Assembly (NCBI RefSeq): GCF_019278565.1
Contig: NZ_CP058988.1
Coordinates: 1,116,001 to 1,180,000, forward strand
Origin: Cellulophaga sp. HaHa_2_95
GTDB taxonomy: Bacteria > Bacteroidota > Bacteroidia > Flavobacteriales > Flavobacteriaceae
Reading direction: 5' to 3'
Length of the DNA: 64,000 nucleotides
Shown here: piece after piece, positions 1 to 9,181 of the stretch
How positions within the stretch are numbered: position 1 is the stretch's first letter
Layout of the letters: the number at the start of each line of letters is the position of its first letter
Translations under genes and position numbers: made by a program
The notes under the pieces: model-generated
What the model saw: only the letters and a program-made list of their open reading frames with translations
Databases searched by the model: none
What the model was told of the DNA's origin: nothing

Positions 1-832
1 CATCAAGTGTCATATCTTGAGGATTAGAGGTAGAAAAGCGAATTCGCATTTTCGGAAATTTTTTCGCTACGGTATCCAAAAGGGCAGAAAAATTTACAGC
101 CGTTGCTTTTTGCATGTCTGTTGCTTTTTCAAACTCTTTTTTTAAGCCGCCACCGTACCATAGGTAACTATCTACGTTTTGTCCTAAAAGTGTAATCTCT
201 TTGAAGTTTTTATCATGAAGGTCTTGAATCTCTTTTAAGATAGATTGTGGTTCTCTGCTTCGTTCACGTCCGCGAGTAAAAGGAACTACGCAAAAAGTAC
301 ACATGTTATCGCATCCTCTCGTGATAGATACAAATGCGCTTACACCATTACTTTGTAAGCGAACTGGACTTATGTCTCCATAAGTTTCTTCTTTAGATAA
401 AATTACATTCACGGCATCTCTACCCTCATCAATCTCTTGGATTAAATTAGGCAGGTCTTTGTAGGCGTCTGGGCCTACAACCATATCTACAATCTTTTCT
501 TCTTCAAGAAATTTACTCTTTAAGCGCTCTGCCATACAACCTAAAACACCCACCTTCATATGAGGGCGTGTTTTTTTTACAGCATTGAATTTTTCTAAAC
601 GCTTACGAACAGTAAGCTCTGCTTTTTCTCGAATAGAACAGGTATTCACTAAAACAAGATCTGCTTCTTCTAAAATTTGAGTAGTATCAAATCCTTCTTT
701 AGAAAGAATTGAAGCAACAACCTCACTGTCAGAAAAATTCATGGCGCACCCGTAACTTTCAATATAAAGTTTGCGAGTATTTCCAGTAATTTTATCAAGA
801 GCAATAGATTGTCCTTGGTTTTCTTCATTCAT
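1..832 (-). CDS. miaB: tRNA-2-methylthio-N6-dimethylallyladenosine synthase MiaB, partial (3' end beyond the left edge)
   Basis: Reads leftward from ATG at 832 and runs off the window after about 277 codons, so the C-terminal TRAM region is not visible. MiaB is a cytoplasmic radical-SAM enzyme that adds a methylthio group to i6A37 of tRNAs reading UNN codons. My reading of the reverse strand gives the N-terminal MTTase domain with its three cluster cysteines ([33 protein letters not shown]), and then the radical-SAM triplet [10 protein letters not shown] near 300-330. The start is followed directly by MNEENQGQ, the short polar leader usual in Bacteroidota MiaB. The gene is divergent from the methyltransferase at 998, with 165 bp between them. 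Family assignment is very secure. Confidence 0.95.
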   Translation of the reverse strand, partial: MNEENQGQSIALDKITGNTRKLYIESYGCAMNFSDSEVVASILSKEGFDTTQILEEADLVLVNTCSIREKAELTVRKRLEKFNAVKKTRPHMKVGVLGCMAERLKSKFLEEEKIVDMVVGPDAYKDLPNLIQEIDEGRDAVNVILSKEETYGDISPVRLQSNGVSAFVSITRGCDNMCTFCVVPFTRGRERSREPQSILKEIQDLHDKNFKEITLLGQNVDSYLWYGGGLKKEFEKATDMQKATAVNFSALLDTVAKKFPKMRIRFSTSNPQDMTLD

Positions 833-997
833 AATTTTCTCCATGTACTATGATAATCAACAGAATATTTTTCTTAGGATTGCAAAGATAAGATTTTTAC
901 GAGTGTTCTGTCAAATTGGCAGTTAAAAATTAGTGAAATTTGTGATCAAGATTAATTTTATGAAATTTAACCTCACAATATAATTGCGCTATTGAAA

Positions 998-1666
998 ATG
1001 AAAGAAGAAGAAAATCAATCGAATAAAAAAAGATGGCCAACTAAGGCTGTTATGGCTCAGATTTATGAAGAACATTTGTGGGGGGGTCAAGAGTTTGATT
1101 TTTATTCCGGTGAAGGTTCTCATGATGAAGCGATTATTACACCTTATATAAAGGAGGTATCGGCGTTTTTAAAATCTTTTGATAAACCGCTTGTGGTTTG
1201 TGATGTGGGTTGTGGCGATTTTAATATTGGAAAGCAACTCTTAGCCTATGCCTATAAGTATATTGCTGTAGATATTGTTCCTGCTTTAATTGAAAGGAAT
1301 AAAATAAAATTTAAGGATGATAAATTAAGTTTCTTATGTTTAGATATCTGTAAAGAAGATTTGCCTGTGGCCGATTGTATTTTTGTGAGGCAAGTGTTGC
1401 AGCATCTTTCCAATTCTGAAATCCAATCTTTTCTGTCTAAGCTAAAAAGTTATAAATATGTGGTGCTTACAGAACATGTTCCGCTAGGAAATTTTGTGCC
1501 CAATAAAGATATGGTAACCAGTATGGGGAACCGTGTTAAGAAAAATAGTGGTGTAGCTATTTTGGAACCCCCATTTAACTTTAAGGCTTTAACTTCCTAT
1601 GTATTGGTACAGGTTGTTTTGAAAGATGCTAATAGCATCCAAACCGTGGTGTATCAAAATTTTTAA
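998..1666 (+). CDS. class I SAM-dependent methyltransferase, substrate unknown
   Basis: Predicted cytoplasmic methyltransferase of 222 residues. Motif I is VCDVGCGDFNIGK (about residues 67-79), followed by an acidic strand end (YIAVDIVP) and a post-motif stretch FVRQVLQHLSN, the usual Rossmann-fold SAM-binding order. The N-terminus (TKAVMAQIYEEHLWGG) resembles methyltransferases with a small helical lid. A TTG two codons upstream at 992 is also in frame; I prefer the ATG at 998 because neither has a ribosome-binding site. Nothing in the sequence or neighbours identifies the substrate. It stands alone, with its own upstream gap and a 66 bp gap to the next gene. Confidence 0.8.
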   Translation: MKEEENQSNKKRWPTKAVMAQIYEEHLWGGQEFDFYSGEGSHDEAIITPYIKEVSAFLKSFDKPLVVCDVGCGDFNIGKQLLAYAYKYIAVDIVPALIERNKIKFKDDKLSFLCLDICKEDLPVADCIFVRQVLQHLSNSEIQSFLSKLKSYKYVVLTEHVPLGNFVPNKDMVTSMGNRVKKNSGVAILEPPFNFKALTSYVLVQVVLKDANSIQTVVYQNF

Positions 1667-1732
1667 TTTTTTTCGCAACCATTAGGACAATTAAGTATCT
1701 ATCTGGTAACCAACTCATAAAATGAGAACCTC

Positions 1733-2968
1733 ATGAAAACAACTTTAAAAATAGTACTTTTTATAGTAGCAATTGGATTTATAGCCTGTGATGATAAAGA
1801 AGATGAGAAATATGCAGATTATCTTGTGGCAAAGCCTTTGACTATTTCTAAGGAAGAATTTAAAACGGGAGTAGCGATTTTGCCGCCTAAGTTTATAGAA
1901 GAATCTGGAAAAATCTATGCCTATGAAAATTATATTTTTATCAATGATAAGTATCAAGGTGTTCATGTAATTGATAATAAAAATCCTGAGGCACCAGAAA
2001 AAATCGCTTACATAAAAATTCCTGGTAATGTTGATATTTCTGTTAAGGGTGACTATTTGTTTGCAGATAGTTTAACAGACTTGGTAGTTCTTGATATTTC
2101 TAATATCACTGCCATTAAAGAAGTAAATAGATTGGAAGATGTTTTAGGGAGTTCTATTAGTTGGCCTATGGCCGATTTTTATGAATATGATAACGTAGAT
2201 TCTGAAAATGAGATCGTAATAGGATGGGAAACAGTATCGGAACCAAGGCTCATATCAGAATATGAAGCGCGTTTTATGGGTGATATTATGTTTGATGCGA
2301 TAACCAATAGTGCTTCGGTAGGTCAGGGAGGCTCTTTAGCACGTTTCAAAATTGTAGAAGATTATTTATATGCAGTAGATAGTCATACCATCAATGTTTT
2401 TGATATTGTAAATTTAGAAAGTCCTAAAACGCTAGAAAGTGTTTTTGCAGGTTTTGATATTGAAACAATTTTTAATCGCGGAAGCTATTTATTTCTAGGC
2501 AGTAAGAGTGGTATGTATATCTACGATATTTCTTCGCCAAGTATACCACAATTTGTTTCAGAATTTCAACATGGTACCGCTTGTGATCCTGTAGTGGTAG
2601 ATGATAAGTATGCTTACGTGACCCTGCGTGGAGGTAATTCTTGTGGAGCAACAGAAAGCGGATTGTTTGTTATTGACATTCAAGATATTGAAAATCCAAC
2701 ACTTTTAAAATCTTATGAGATGGAAGAACCGTATGGTTTGGGTCTAAAAGATAATCTGCTATTTGTATGTGATGGTAAGGCAGGATTAAAGGTGTATGAT
2801 AAAACTAATGTTGAAAATTTAGACGCACTAAATCATTTTAAAGATATCATTACTTTTGATGTTATTCCGCTGGAAAATAGCCTTTTAATGGTTGGTGACG
2901 ATGTTTTGTATCAATACCAATATCAAGAAAGTGCTGTAACTTTATTAAGTACGTTTTCTTTGCGATAA
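1733..2968 (+). CDS. LVIVD-repeat beta-propeller lipoprotein
   Basis: Exported lipoprotein of 411 residues. The signal peptide (MKTTLKIVLFIVAIGFIAC) ends in a lipobox, and DDKEDE after the Cys resembles the acidic export signal for surface lipoproteins in Bacteroidota. The body is a series of repeats of the LVIVD type, visible as recurring V-x-D-I/N segments such as GVHVIDNKNPEAPEKIAYI, LVVLDISN, INVFDIVNLESPKTLESV, MYIYDISSPSIPQFVSEF and LFVIDIQDIENPTLLKSY. Such repeats form a propeller that probably acts in surface binding; no catalytic motif is visible. The gene is monocistronic by spacing (66 bp upstream, 151 bp downstream). Confidence 0.8.
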   Translation: MKTTLKIVLFIVAIGFIACDDKEDEKYADYLVAKPLTISKEEFKTGVAILPPKFIEESGKIYAYENYIFINDKYQGVHVIDNKNPEAPEKIAYIKIPGNVDISVKGDYLFADSLTDLVVLDISNITAIKEVNRLEDVLGSSISWPMADFYEYDNVDSENEIVIGWETVSEPRLISEYEARFMGDIMFDAITNSASVGQGGSLARFKIVEDYLYAVDSHTINVFDIVNLESPKTLESVFAGFDIETIFNRGSYLFLGSKSGMYIYDISSPSIPQFVSEFQHGTACDPVVVDDKYAYVTLRGGNSCGATESGLFVIDIQDIENPTLLKSYEMEEPYGLGLKDNLLFVCDGKAGLKVYDKTNVENLDALNHFKDIITFDVIPLENSLLMVGDDVLYQYQYQESAVTLLSTFSLR

Positions 2969-3092
2969 ATTTTAAGAGCAGACACTTTACTGGTGTTCTA
3001 GATAGGCGATTTTTAAGTAGTTTTTTAGCTCCTAAAAAATGCTAATTATCACCTATATACTAAGGATAGCAGATAAAATAAAAAAATTGGTA

Positions 3093-3100
3093 TACTTTTG
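3093..3100 (+). promoter_or_regulatory. Bacteroidota -7 box (TACTTTTG) for topA
   Basis: TACTTTTG fits the TAnnTTTG -7 consensus of the primary sigma factor of Bacteroidota and lies 19 bp before the topA ATG. I do not see a convincing TTTG -33 box at the usual spacing. Confidence 0.5.
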
Positions 3101-3119
3101 TAATACCAAAAACTAGTCA

Positions 3120-5630
3120 ATGGCAAAGAATTTAGTAATCGTAGAGTCCCCTGCAAAAGCAAAAACAATAGAAAAATTTTTAGGAAAGGACTTCAAGGTA
3201 GAATCCAGTTTTGGTCATATAGCCGACTTACCTTCTAAGGAATTAGGGGTAGATGTTGAAAATGATTTTGAAGCAAAATATATAGTAAGTAAAGACAAAG
3301 AAGCTTTAGTTAAAAAACTTAAAGATTTAGCGAAAAAAGCAGATACTATATGGTTAGCGAGTGATGAGGATCGAGAGGGAGAAGCAATCTCTTGGCACTT
3401 AGAACAAGAATTAAAATTAGACAGAAGTAAAACCAAACGAATTGTTTTTAACAGTATTACAAAATCTGCAATACAAAAAGCAATAGAAAACCCTAGAGAG
3501 ATTAATTATGATCTTGTAAATGCGCAACAAGCAAGAAGGGTTTTAGATAGATTGGTGGGGTACGAGTTATCTCCAGTACTTTGGAAGAAAATAAAACCAG
3601 GTCTTTCTGCGGGTAGAGTACAATCTGTTGCTGTACGTTTAATTGTAGAGCGTGAAAGAGATATAGAAGGATTTGCTCCTGAGGCAGCTTTTAAAATTAC
3701 GGCACAATTTAAAACGAATGAAGGCAGTATTTTTTCAGCGAAACTGAATAAAACATTTACGACGAAAGAAGAAGCTGAGGCTTTTTTAAAGGAGAATATG
3801 GATGCTACCTTTGCTGTAGCAAGTTTAGATAAAAAACCGGCAAAAAAATCTCCTGCAGCACCTTTTACCACATCTACCTTACAACAAGAAGCATCACGTA
3901 AATTATATTTTTCAGTAGGACGAACAATGCAAGTAGCACAACGTCTATACGAAGCGGGTTTAATTACCTACATGAGAACGGATAGTGTAAACTTATCTAA
4001 GGAAGCCTTAGATGCAGCAAAAGAAGCCATTGTAGAAAATTACGGAAAAGAGTACAGTAATACCCGTAACTATAAAGGAAAAAGTAAAGGAGCACAAGAG
4101 GCGCATGAGGCTATAAGGCCAACAGATATGAAACTTCAGAATGTTTCATTAGAGCGCGATCAAGAGAAATTATATGAACTTATCTGGAAACGTACACTTG
4201 CATCACAAATGAGTGATGCGCAGTTGGAGCGTACCAATGTTAAGATTAGTTGTTCTGGACATAATCAAGAGTTTACAGCAAACGGAGAGGTGATCAAGTT
4301 TGATGGTTTCCTTAAAGTGTATATGGAAGATGTAGATGATGAAGATGTTGCTGAAGAGCAAGAAGGAATGCTTCCTGCTATGAAAAAAGGAGAAGCATTA
4401 ATAAATAATTACATTACGGCTACAGAGCGTTTTAGCAGACCTCCGTATCGTTTTACAGAAGCATCACTAGTAAAGAAATTAGAAGAATTAGGTATTGGTA
4501 GACCATCTACATATGCACCTACAATTTCTACAGTTCAGAATAGAGGTTATGTGGAAAAAGGAACTATTGAAGGGGTAGAGCGTAAGTACGTGCAGTTAGT
4601 TCTTGAAAACAATGCTGTAGCGACCAACAATCTAACCGAAAACGTAGGATCCGATAAAGGAAAACTAGTGCCCACTGATATTGGGATGATTGTTACCGAC
4701 TTTTTGGTAAGTCATTTCTCTGGAATTATGGAATATAATTTCACGGCTAAAGTAGAAGAAGATTTTGATGAAATAGCGGAAGGGAAAGAAGATTGGAAAA
4801 AAGTGATGAAGAACTTTTATAAAGATTTTCATCCTAAAGTAATAGATGTAGAAGAAAATGCAGATAGAGCTAGTGGAGAACGTATTTTAGGAAAAGATCC
4901 AAAATCTGGTAGACAAGTACTGGTACGTCTAGGTCGTTTTGGACCTATGGTACAAATAGGTTCTTCGGAAGAGGAAGAGAAGCCTGTATTTGCAAGTTTA
5001 TTACCAGAGCAATCTTTAAATACCATATCGTTTGAGGAAGCCATGGAGCTTTTTACTTTACCAAGAGCATTGGGAGAATATAAAGGTGAAGAAGTTCTGG
5101 CTAACGTTGGAAGATTTGGCCCTTACGTTAAATTCGGAGATAAATTTATTTCTTTAGATAAAGGAGAAAGTGCTTTTGATGTGGTCTTTGAACGAGCTGT
5201 TGAGCTTATTAAGGCCAAGGAATTGGCAGATGCGCCCGTGGCTCATTATGAAGATAAAGAGGTGACAAAAGGAACAGGTCGTTTTGGCCCATTTATTAAA
5301 TGGGACGGCATGTTTATCAACGTGAATAAGAAATATGATTTTGATAACCTGTCAAATGATGATATTATTGAACTTATCGAAACCAAAAAACAAAAAGAGA
5401 TTGATAAGGTTATACACGATTGGAAAGAAGAAGGTATTCGTGTAGAAAAAGCACGTTGGGGTAGACACAATGTAATAAAAGGGAAAATTAAAGTAGAATT
5501 ATCAAAAGAAGTTGATGCTACAAAAATTACATTGAAAGAAGCTCAGGCAATGATTGAGAAGAAAACGCCTAAGAAGAAAGCAAAAGCAGCACCAAAGAAA
5601 AAAGCTGCGCCTAAGAAAAAGGCAAAATAA
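3120..5630 (+). CDS. topA: DNA topoisomerase I (type IA)
   Basis: Relaxes negatively supercoiled DNA by passing one strand through a transient break. The 836 residues show a Toprim domain (VIVESPAKAKTIEKFLG at the N-terminus; DEDREGEAISWHL with the acidic metal ligands), then the type IA core with catalytic Tyr at about residue 284 in LITYMRTDS. IGRPSTYAPTIS marks the conserved C-terminal part of the core. In place of zinc-ribbon domains the C-terminus has three glycine-rich topoisomerase C-terminal repeats (GRFGPMVQIG, GRFGPYVKFGD, GRFGPFIKWDG), then a Lys/Ala-rich tail of about 30 residues ending KKKAAPKKKAK. Bacteroidota TopA commonly has this arrangement. The gene is followed by a strong hairpin. 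Confidence 0.98.
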   Translation: MAKNLVIVESPAKAKTIEKFLGKDFKVESSFGHIADLPSKELGVDVENDFEAKYIVSKDKEALVKKLKDLAKKADTIWLASDEDREGEAISWHLEQELKLDRSKTKRIVFNSITKSAIQKAIENPREINYDLVNAQQARRVLDRLVGYELSPVLWKKIKPGLSAGRVQSVAVRLIVERERDIEGFAPEAAFKITAQFKTNEGSIFSAKLNKTFTTKEEAEAFLKENMDATFAVASLDKKPAKKSPAAPFTTSTLQQEASRKLYFSVGRTMQVAQRLYEAGLITYMRTDSVNLSKEALDAAKEAIVENYGKEYSNTRNYKGKSKGAQEAHEAIRPTDMKLQNVSLERDQEKLYELIWKRTLASQMSDAQLERTNVKISCSGHNQEFTANGEVIKFDGFLKVYMEDVDDEDVAEEQEGMLPAMKKGEALINNYITATERFSRPPYRFTEASLVKKLEELGIGRPSTYAPTISTVQNRGYVEKGTIEGVERKYVQLVLENNAVATNNLTENVGSDKGKLVPTDIGMIVTDFLVSHFSGIMEYNFTAKVEEDFDEIAEGKEDWKKVMKNFYKDFHPKVIDVEENADRASGERILGKDPKSGRQVLVRLGRFGPMVQIGSSEEEEKPVFASLLPEQSLNTISFEEAMELFTLPRALGEYKGEEVLANVGRFGPYVKFGDKFISLDKGESAFDVVFERAVELIKAKELADAPVAHYEDKEVTKGTGRFGPFIKWDGMFINVNKKYDFDNLSNDDIIELIETKKQKEIDKVIHDWKEEGIRVEKARWGRHNVIKGKIKVELSKEVDATKITLKEAQAMIEKKTPKKKAKAAPKKKAAPKKKAK

Positions 5631-5651
5631 TACTACACTACTAATTTTTAG

Positions 5652-5701
5652 ATACACCTTCTTGATGCGTATTTTTTTTGCGACAATTCAAGAAGGTGTA
5701 T
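5652..5701 (+). terminator. long inverted repeat after topA, probable terminator
   Basis: A perfect 14-bp inverted repeat (ATACACCTTCTTGA at 5652-5665 and its complement at 5688-5701) encloses a 22-nt loop containing a run of eight T. It sits 21 bp after the topA stop codon and before the next gene on the same strand. The T run is inside the loop rather than after the stem, so it is not a textbook terminator. Confidence 0.55.
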
Positions 5702-5751
5702 TATATTTGAGTCAATAAGTTTATAGTAATCCTCAAAACATTCAATTTTTA

Positions 5752-6909
5752 ATGGCATTTGATTTTTTAGTTCCTGTTGATGATAGATTAATAGCACATT
5801 GCGAATTACTTCCGGCGCAAGCACTAGGGAATAAAATTCATAAGCATACACAACGTAAAGGCTTGCCTGTATTGGCAAATGCTTCCTTTGCTATTATTGG
5901 TGTGAATGAGTCTAGAAATGCATTTGAGAAGAAAACAGAAACGTTAGACTTATTTGAGGTGCGCCGTCAGCTTTATAAATTAATGATGGGTAACTGGAGT
6001 AATACCATCGTAGATTTAGGAGATATTAATGAAGGAGAAGCGGTTGCTGATACTTACTTTGTTGTTAAAGAAATAGTAGCAGAGCTTATTGAAGAAGATG
6101 TGGTGGCAATTATTATAGGAGCAACACAGGATATAACCTACCCTTCGTATAGAGCTTTTGATGGCTTGCGTAGTATGGTAAATTTGGTATCCGTAGATAG
6201 TCGCTTTGATTTTGGTGATGCAGATGAACTTATTTCTTCACATTCGTATTTAAGTAAGATTATTACAGACAAGCCTAATAATCTTTTTAATTTTTCCAAT
6301 GTAGGCTATCAGAGCTATTTCTGTGCCCAGGAAGAAATAGATTTAATGGAGCATCTTTTCTTTGATGCCTATCGTTTAGGAGAAATTTCAGCTAACATTA
6401 CCTTGGCAGAACCTATATTGCGTAATGCTCATATTGTAAGCATAGATTTACGGTCTATTAAAGCGAGTGAAATTTCTATGTCAGAGAATTTTTCACCTAA
6501 CGGATTTAATGGAAAAGAAATTTGTTCCATTGCCCGTTATGCGGGGATTAGTGATAAAGTAAATGTTTTCGGGATTTATGAAGGCGAGAATACGCCACAG
6601 TCTTTTCAGTTAACAGCGCAAATTATTTGGTATTTTATAGAGGGGCATAATTATAGGGTAAAAGAGTCACCTTTGGTGAAAAGTGAGGACTTTACCAAGT
6701 TTATAGTGCCTACAGATGATGAGGATTTAATATTTCATAAAAGTAATCTTACCAACAGATGGTGGGTAGAGGTGCCAACTATTTTATCTTCACATAATAA
6801 ATCAAATATACCTGCGTTATTATCTTGCATGGAACAGGACTATTTTGATGCTTGCAATCAAATTATTCCAGAACGATGGTTTAAAGCTTATAAAAAGGGC
6901 TTTAATTAA
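5752..6909 (+). CDS. arginase/formimidoylglutamase-fold protein, probably without the metal site
   Basis: 385 residues in the arginase (ureohydrolase) superfamily, whose active members hydrolyse arginine, agmatine or formimidoylglutamate using two Mn ions. The usual landmarks are recognisable but changed. The GG(D/G)H block reads IIIGATQDITYPSYRAF, the DAHxD block reads VDSRFDFGD, and the SxDxDxxDP block reads VSIDLRSIKASE. Thus both metal-binding His and at least one Asp appear replaced (by Gln, Arg and Arg), and activity is doubtful. It lies 113 bp upstream of gldK and reads the same way. From memory, arginase-like genes often neighbour gldK in flavobacteria, so a structural or gliding-related role is possible but unproven. 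Confidence 0.75.
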   Translation: MAFDFLVPVDDRLIAHCELLPAQALGNKIHKHTQRKGLPVLANASFAIIGVNESRNAFEKKTETLDLFEVRRQLYKLMMGNWSNTIVDLGDINEGEAVADTYFVVKEIVAELIEEDVVAIIIGATQDITYPSYRAFDGLRSMVNLVSVDSRFDFGDADELISSHSYLSKIITDKPNNLFNFSNVGYQSYFCAQEEIDLMEHLFFDAYRLGEISANITLAEPILRNAHIVSIDLRSIKASEISMSENFSPNGFNGKEICSIARYAGISDKVNVFGIYEGENTPQSFQLTAQIIWYFIEGHNYRVKESPLVKSEDFTKFIVPTDDEDLIFHKSNLTNRWWVEVPTILSSHNKSNIPALLSCMEQDYFDACNQIIPERWFKAYKKGFN

Positions 6910-7022
6910 AATAAAAAAAGTAAAGGATAATACAATTGACACAATATTTTAATCAAAACGTAGTTTTAGAGAATAATAAAAGTGTTTTTAAATTACAGTC
7001 TTAATCGAAATTTAACCTAAGT

Positions 7023-8390
7023 ATGAAGAAGCTATTGTTATCATCTATAGCGTTTGTTGTTTTACTCAGCAGTTGCGGATCTAAAACAAAAGGAGAACTA
7101 GTTGGAGTCCAAGGAAAAAAATGGTATCCAGAAAAGCCTCATGGTATGGAATTGATCCCCCAGGGATCCTATATTATGGGTAAAAGTGAAGAAGATCAGG
7201 CTAAAGTTCTCAACGCGCCAACCAAAACAGTTACTGTACGCTCTTTTTATATGGACGACACAGAAATTACGAACAGCGAATACCGACAATTTGTAGAGTG
7301 GGTACGAGATTCAATCGTAAGAACTAAACTGGCCATCCTAGCAGATGAATTAGGTTTAGGTCCAGATGATGGAGGAATTGGTGACTACGCATTTAAAGAT
7401 GCGGATACCACTAAATTATCATCTTACGACAAGTACATGCTTGATAACTACTCAGGGATGGGTGATACCGGATATGAAGGTAGAGGGTTAAACCTTGATC
7501 AAGATTTAGTTTGGGATACTTCGGAGTATCCAGATGAATATTATGTTGAAGTAATGGATAAATTATATGTTTCTGAAGAGGAAGCTTATAATGGACAACG
7601 TACTATAGACGTAACACAATTAAAATACAAGTATTCTTGGATGGATATTGAGGCAGCTGCTCGTGCTAAAGGTAAGGGTAGTAGAAAAGACTTCATTAAA
7701 CAAGAAGAATTAGAAATATACCCAGATACAACGGTTTGGATTCGAGATTTTGAATACTCTTATAATGAACCAATGCACAATGATTATTTCTGGCATGACG
7801 CTTACAGTGAGTATCCTGTAGTAGGGGTAAGCTGGAAACAAGCAAAAGCATTTTGTAACTGGAGAACTAAGCTTAAGAATGATGATCAAAAATCTAAAGG
7901 AGCTCAGTTTGTAAATCAATTTAGATTACCAACAGAGGCAGAATGGGAATATGCAGCAAGAGGTGGTATTGAAAGTGGTACATACCCTTGGGGTGGACCT
8001 TATGTGATAAGTGACACCGGTTGCTTTATGGCAAACTTTAAACCACAACGTGGAGATTATGCGGCAGATACAGCATTATATACTGTAGAAGCAAAATCTT
8101 TCGAGCCAAATGATTACAATTTATATAACATGGCTGGTAACGTTTCTGAATGGACAGATTCTAGTTATGATCCTAACTCTTACGAATATGTTTCAACAAT
8201 GAACCCGAATGCTGGTTCAGGACAAAATGCAAGAAAAGTTATCCGTGGAGGATCTTGGAAAGATGTTGCTTATTTCCTACAGGTAAGTACAAGAGATTAC
8301 GAATACCAAGATTCAGCACGTAGTTATATTGGATTTAGAACCGTACAAGATTACATGGGCGTTGAAGAAAATAAGCCTTTAAACAAATAA
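7023..8390 (+). CDS. gldK: gliding motility / type IX secretion lipoprotein GldK
   Basis: Outer-membrane lipoprotein (455 residues) that with GldN forms the periplasmic ring of the type IX secretion system (PorK equivalent). Signal peptide MKKLLLSSIAFVVLLSSC with lipobox LLSSC. The rest is a formylglycine-generating-enzyme-like (sulfatase-modifying factor) fold: MELIPQGSYIMGKS, FYMDDTEITNSEYRQF, YPVVGVSWKQAKAFCNW, RLPTEAEWEYAARGG, YNMAGNVSEW and VIRGGSWKD, in family order. An insertion of about 150 residues between the second and third of these is typical of GldK. First gene of gldKLMN; the next gene starts 80 bp on. Confidence 0.97.
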   Translation: MKKLLLSSIAFVVLLSSCGSKTKGELVGVQGKKWYPEKPHGMELIPQGSYIMGKSEEDQAKVLNAPTKTVTVRSFYMDDTEITNSEYRQFVEWVRDSIVRTKLAILADELGLGPDDGGIGDYAFKDADTTKLSSYDKYMLDNYSGMGDTGYEGRGLNLDQDLVWDTSEYPDEYYVEVMDKLYVSEEEAYNGQRTIDVTQLKYKYSWMDIEAAARAKGKGSRKDFIKQEELEIYPDTTVWIRDFEYSYNEPMHNDYFWHDAYSEYPVVGVSWKQAKAFCNWRTKLKNDDQKSKGAQFVNQFRLPTEAEWEYAARGGIESGTYPWGGPYVISDTGCFMANFKPQRGDYAADTALYTVEAKSFEPNDYNLYNMAGNVSEWTDSSYDPNSYEYVSTMNPNAGSGQNARKVIRGGSWKDVAYFLQVSTRDYEYQDSARSYIGFRTVQDYMGVEENKPLNK

Positions 8391-8470
8391 TACAGTAAAT
8401 TTTACATAAAGTCGAATTAAATTAAACCAAATCGTTATTATTAACATTAACCTGAAATTAAATTAAAATT

Positions 8471-9124
8471 ATGGCACAGTCAAAAGCAACAAAGAAATTA
8501 TTTAACATGGCCTATGGGCTAGGAGCATCAATCGTAATTATCGGTGCATTATTCAAAATTTTACACTGGGAATTAGGACCATTAAATGGTGGTGTTCTTC
8601 TTGCAATTGGTCTTATTACAGAGGCACTTATTTTTGCTATTAGTGCATTTGAACCATTAGAAGACGAATATGATTGGTCTTTAGTATATCCAGAATTAGC
8701 TGGTGGTGAAGGTATTGCAAGAGCTAAGAACGTTGCTGCAGAAGTACAAGAATCAGAAGCTTCATTATCTAAAAAATTAGATGATTTATTAAAAGAAGCA
8801 GGTGTGGATGCAAGCTTAATGGAAAGCTTAGGAACAAGCATTAGAAATTTTGAGGGTGCTGCAAAAGGTATCGCTCCTACAGTAGATGCAATGGAATCTA
8901 CTCGTAAGTATTCTGATGAAATGGTACAAGCTGCTTCTCAAATGGAATCTTTAAATAGCTTATATAAAGTACAATTAGAAAGCGCTAGCAAACAAGCTTC
9001 AATCAATGAAGAGGTTGTTCAGAACTCTACAGCTTTAAAAGATCAAATGGCATCGTTATCTACAAACTTATCGTCTCTTAACGGAGTATACGGTGGTATG
9101 TTATCTGCAATGACAAGAAACTAA
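8471..9124 (+). CDS. gldL: gliding motility / type IX secretion motor protein GldL
   Basis: Inner-membrane stator-like protein (217 residues) that with GldM converts proton-motive force into rotary motion for secretion and gliding. Two adjacent membrane helices fill residues about 13-65 (GLGASIVIIGALFKILH, then GGVLLAIGLITEALIFAIS). The second ends in an acidic stretch (FEPLEDEYDW). The rest is a cytoplasmic alpha-helical region rich in Ala, Ser and Glu with coiled-coil character. A Glu inside the second helix (LITEALIF) is in the position expected for the proton-path residue of the family. Between gldK and gldM, same strand, short gaps. Confidence 0.97.
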   Translation: MAQSKATKKLFNMAYGLGASIVIIGALFKILHWELGPLNGGVLLAIGLITEALIFAISAFEPLEDEYDWSLVYPELAGGEGIARAKNVAAEVQESEASLSKKLDDLLKEAGVDASLMESLGTSIRNFEGAAKGIAPTVDAMESTRKYSDEMVQAASQMESLNSLYKVQLESASKQASINEEVVQNSTALKDQMASLSTNLSSLNGVYGGMLSAMTRN

Positions 9125-9181
9125 TTAGTTTTAGTAATAATCAAACCCCAAAAATTAACTAAAATTTAATTAGAAAAAAAC

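Noticed and set aside
5648..5878. 76-residue minus-strand frame over the topA hairpin
   Set aside because: Spans the terminator-like inverted repeat and the start of the next gene, so unlikely to be real.
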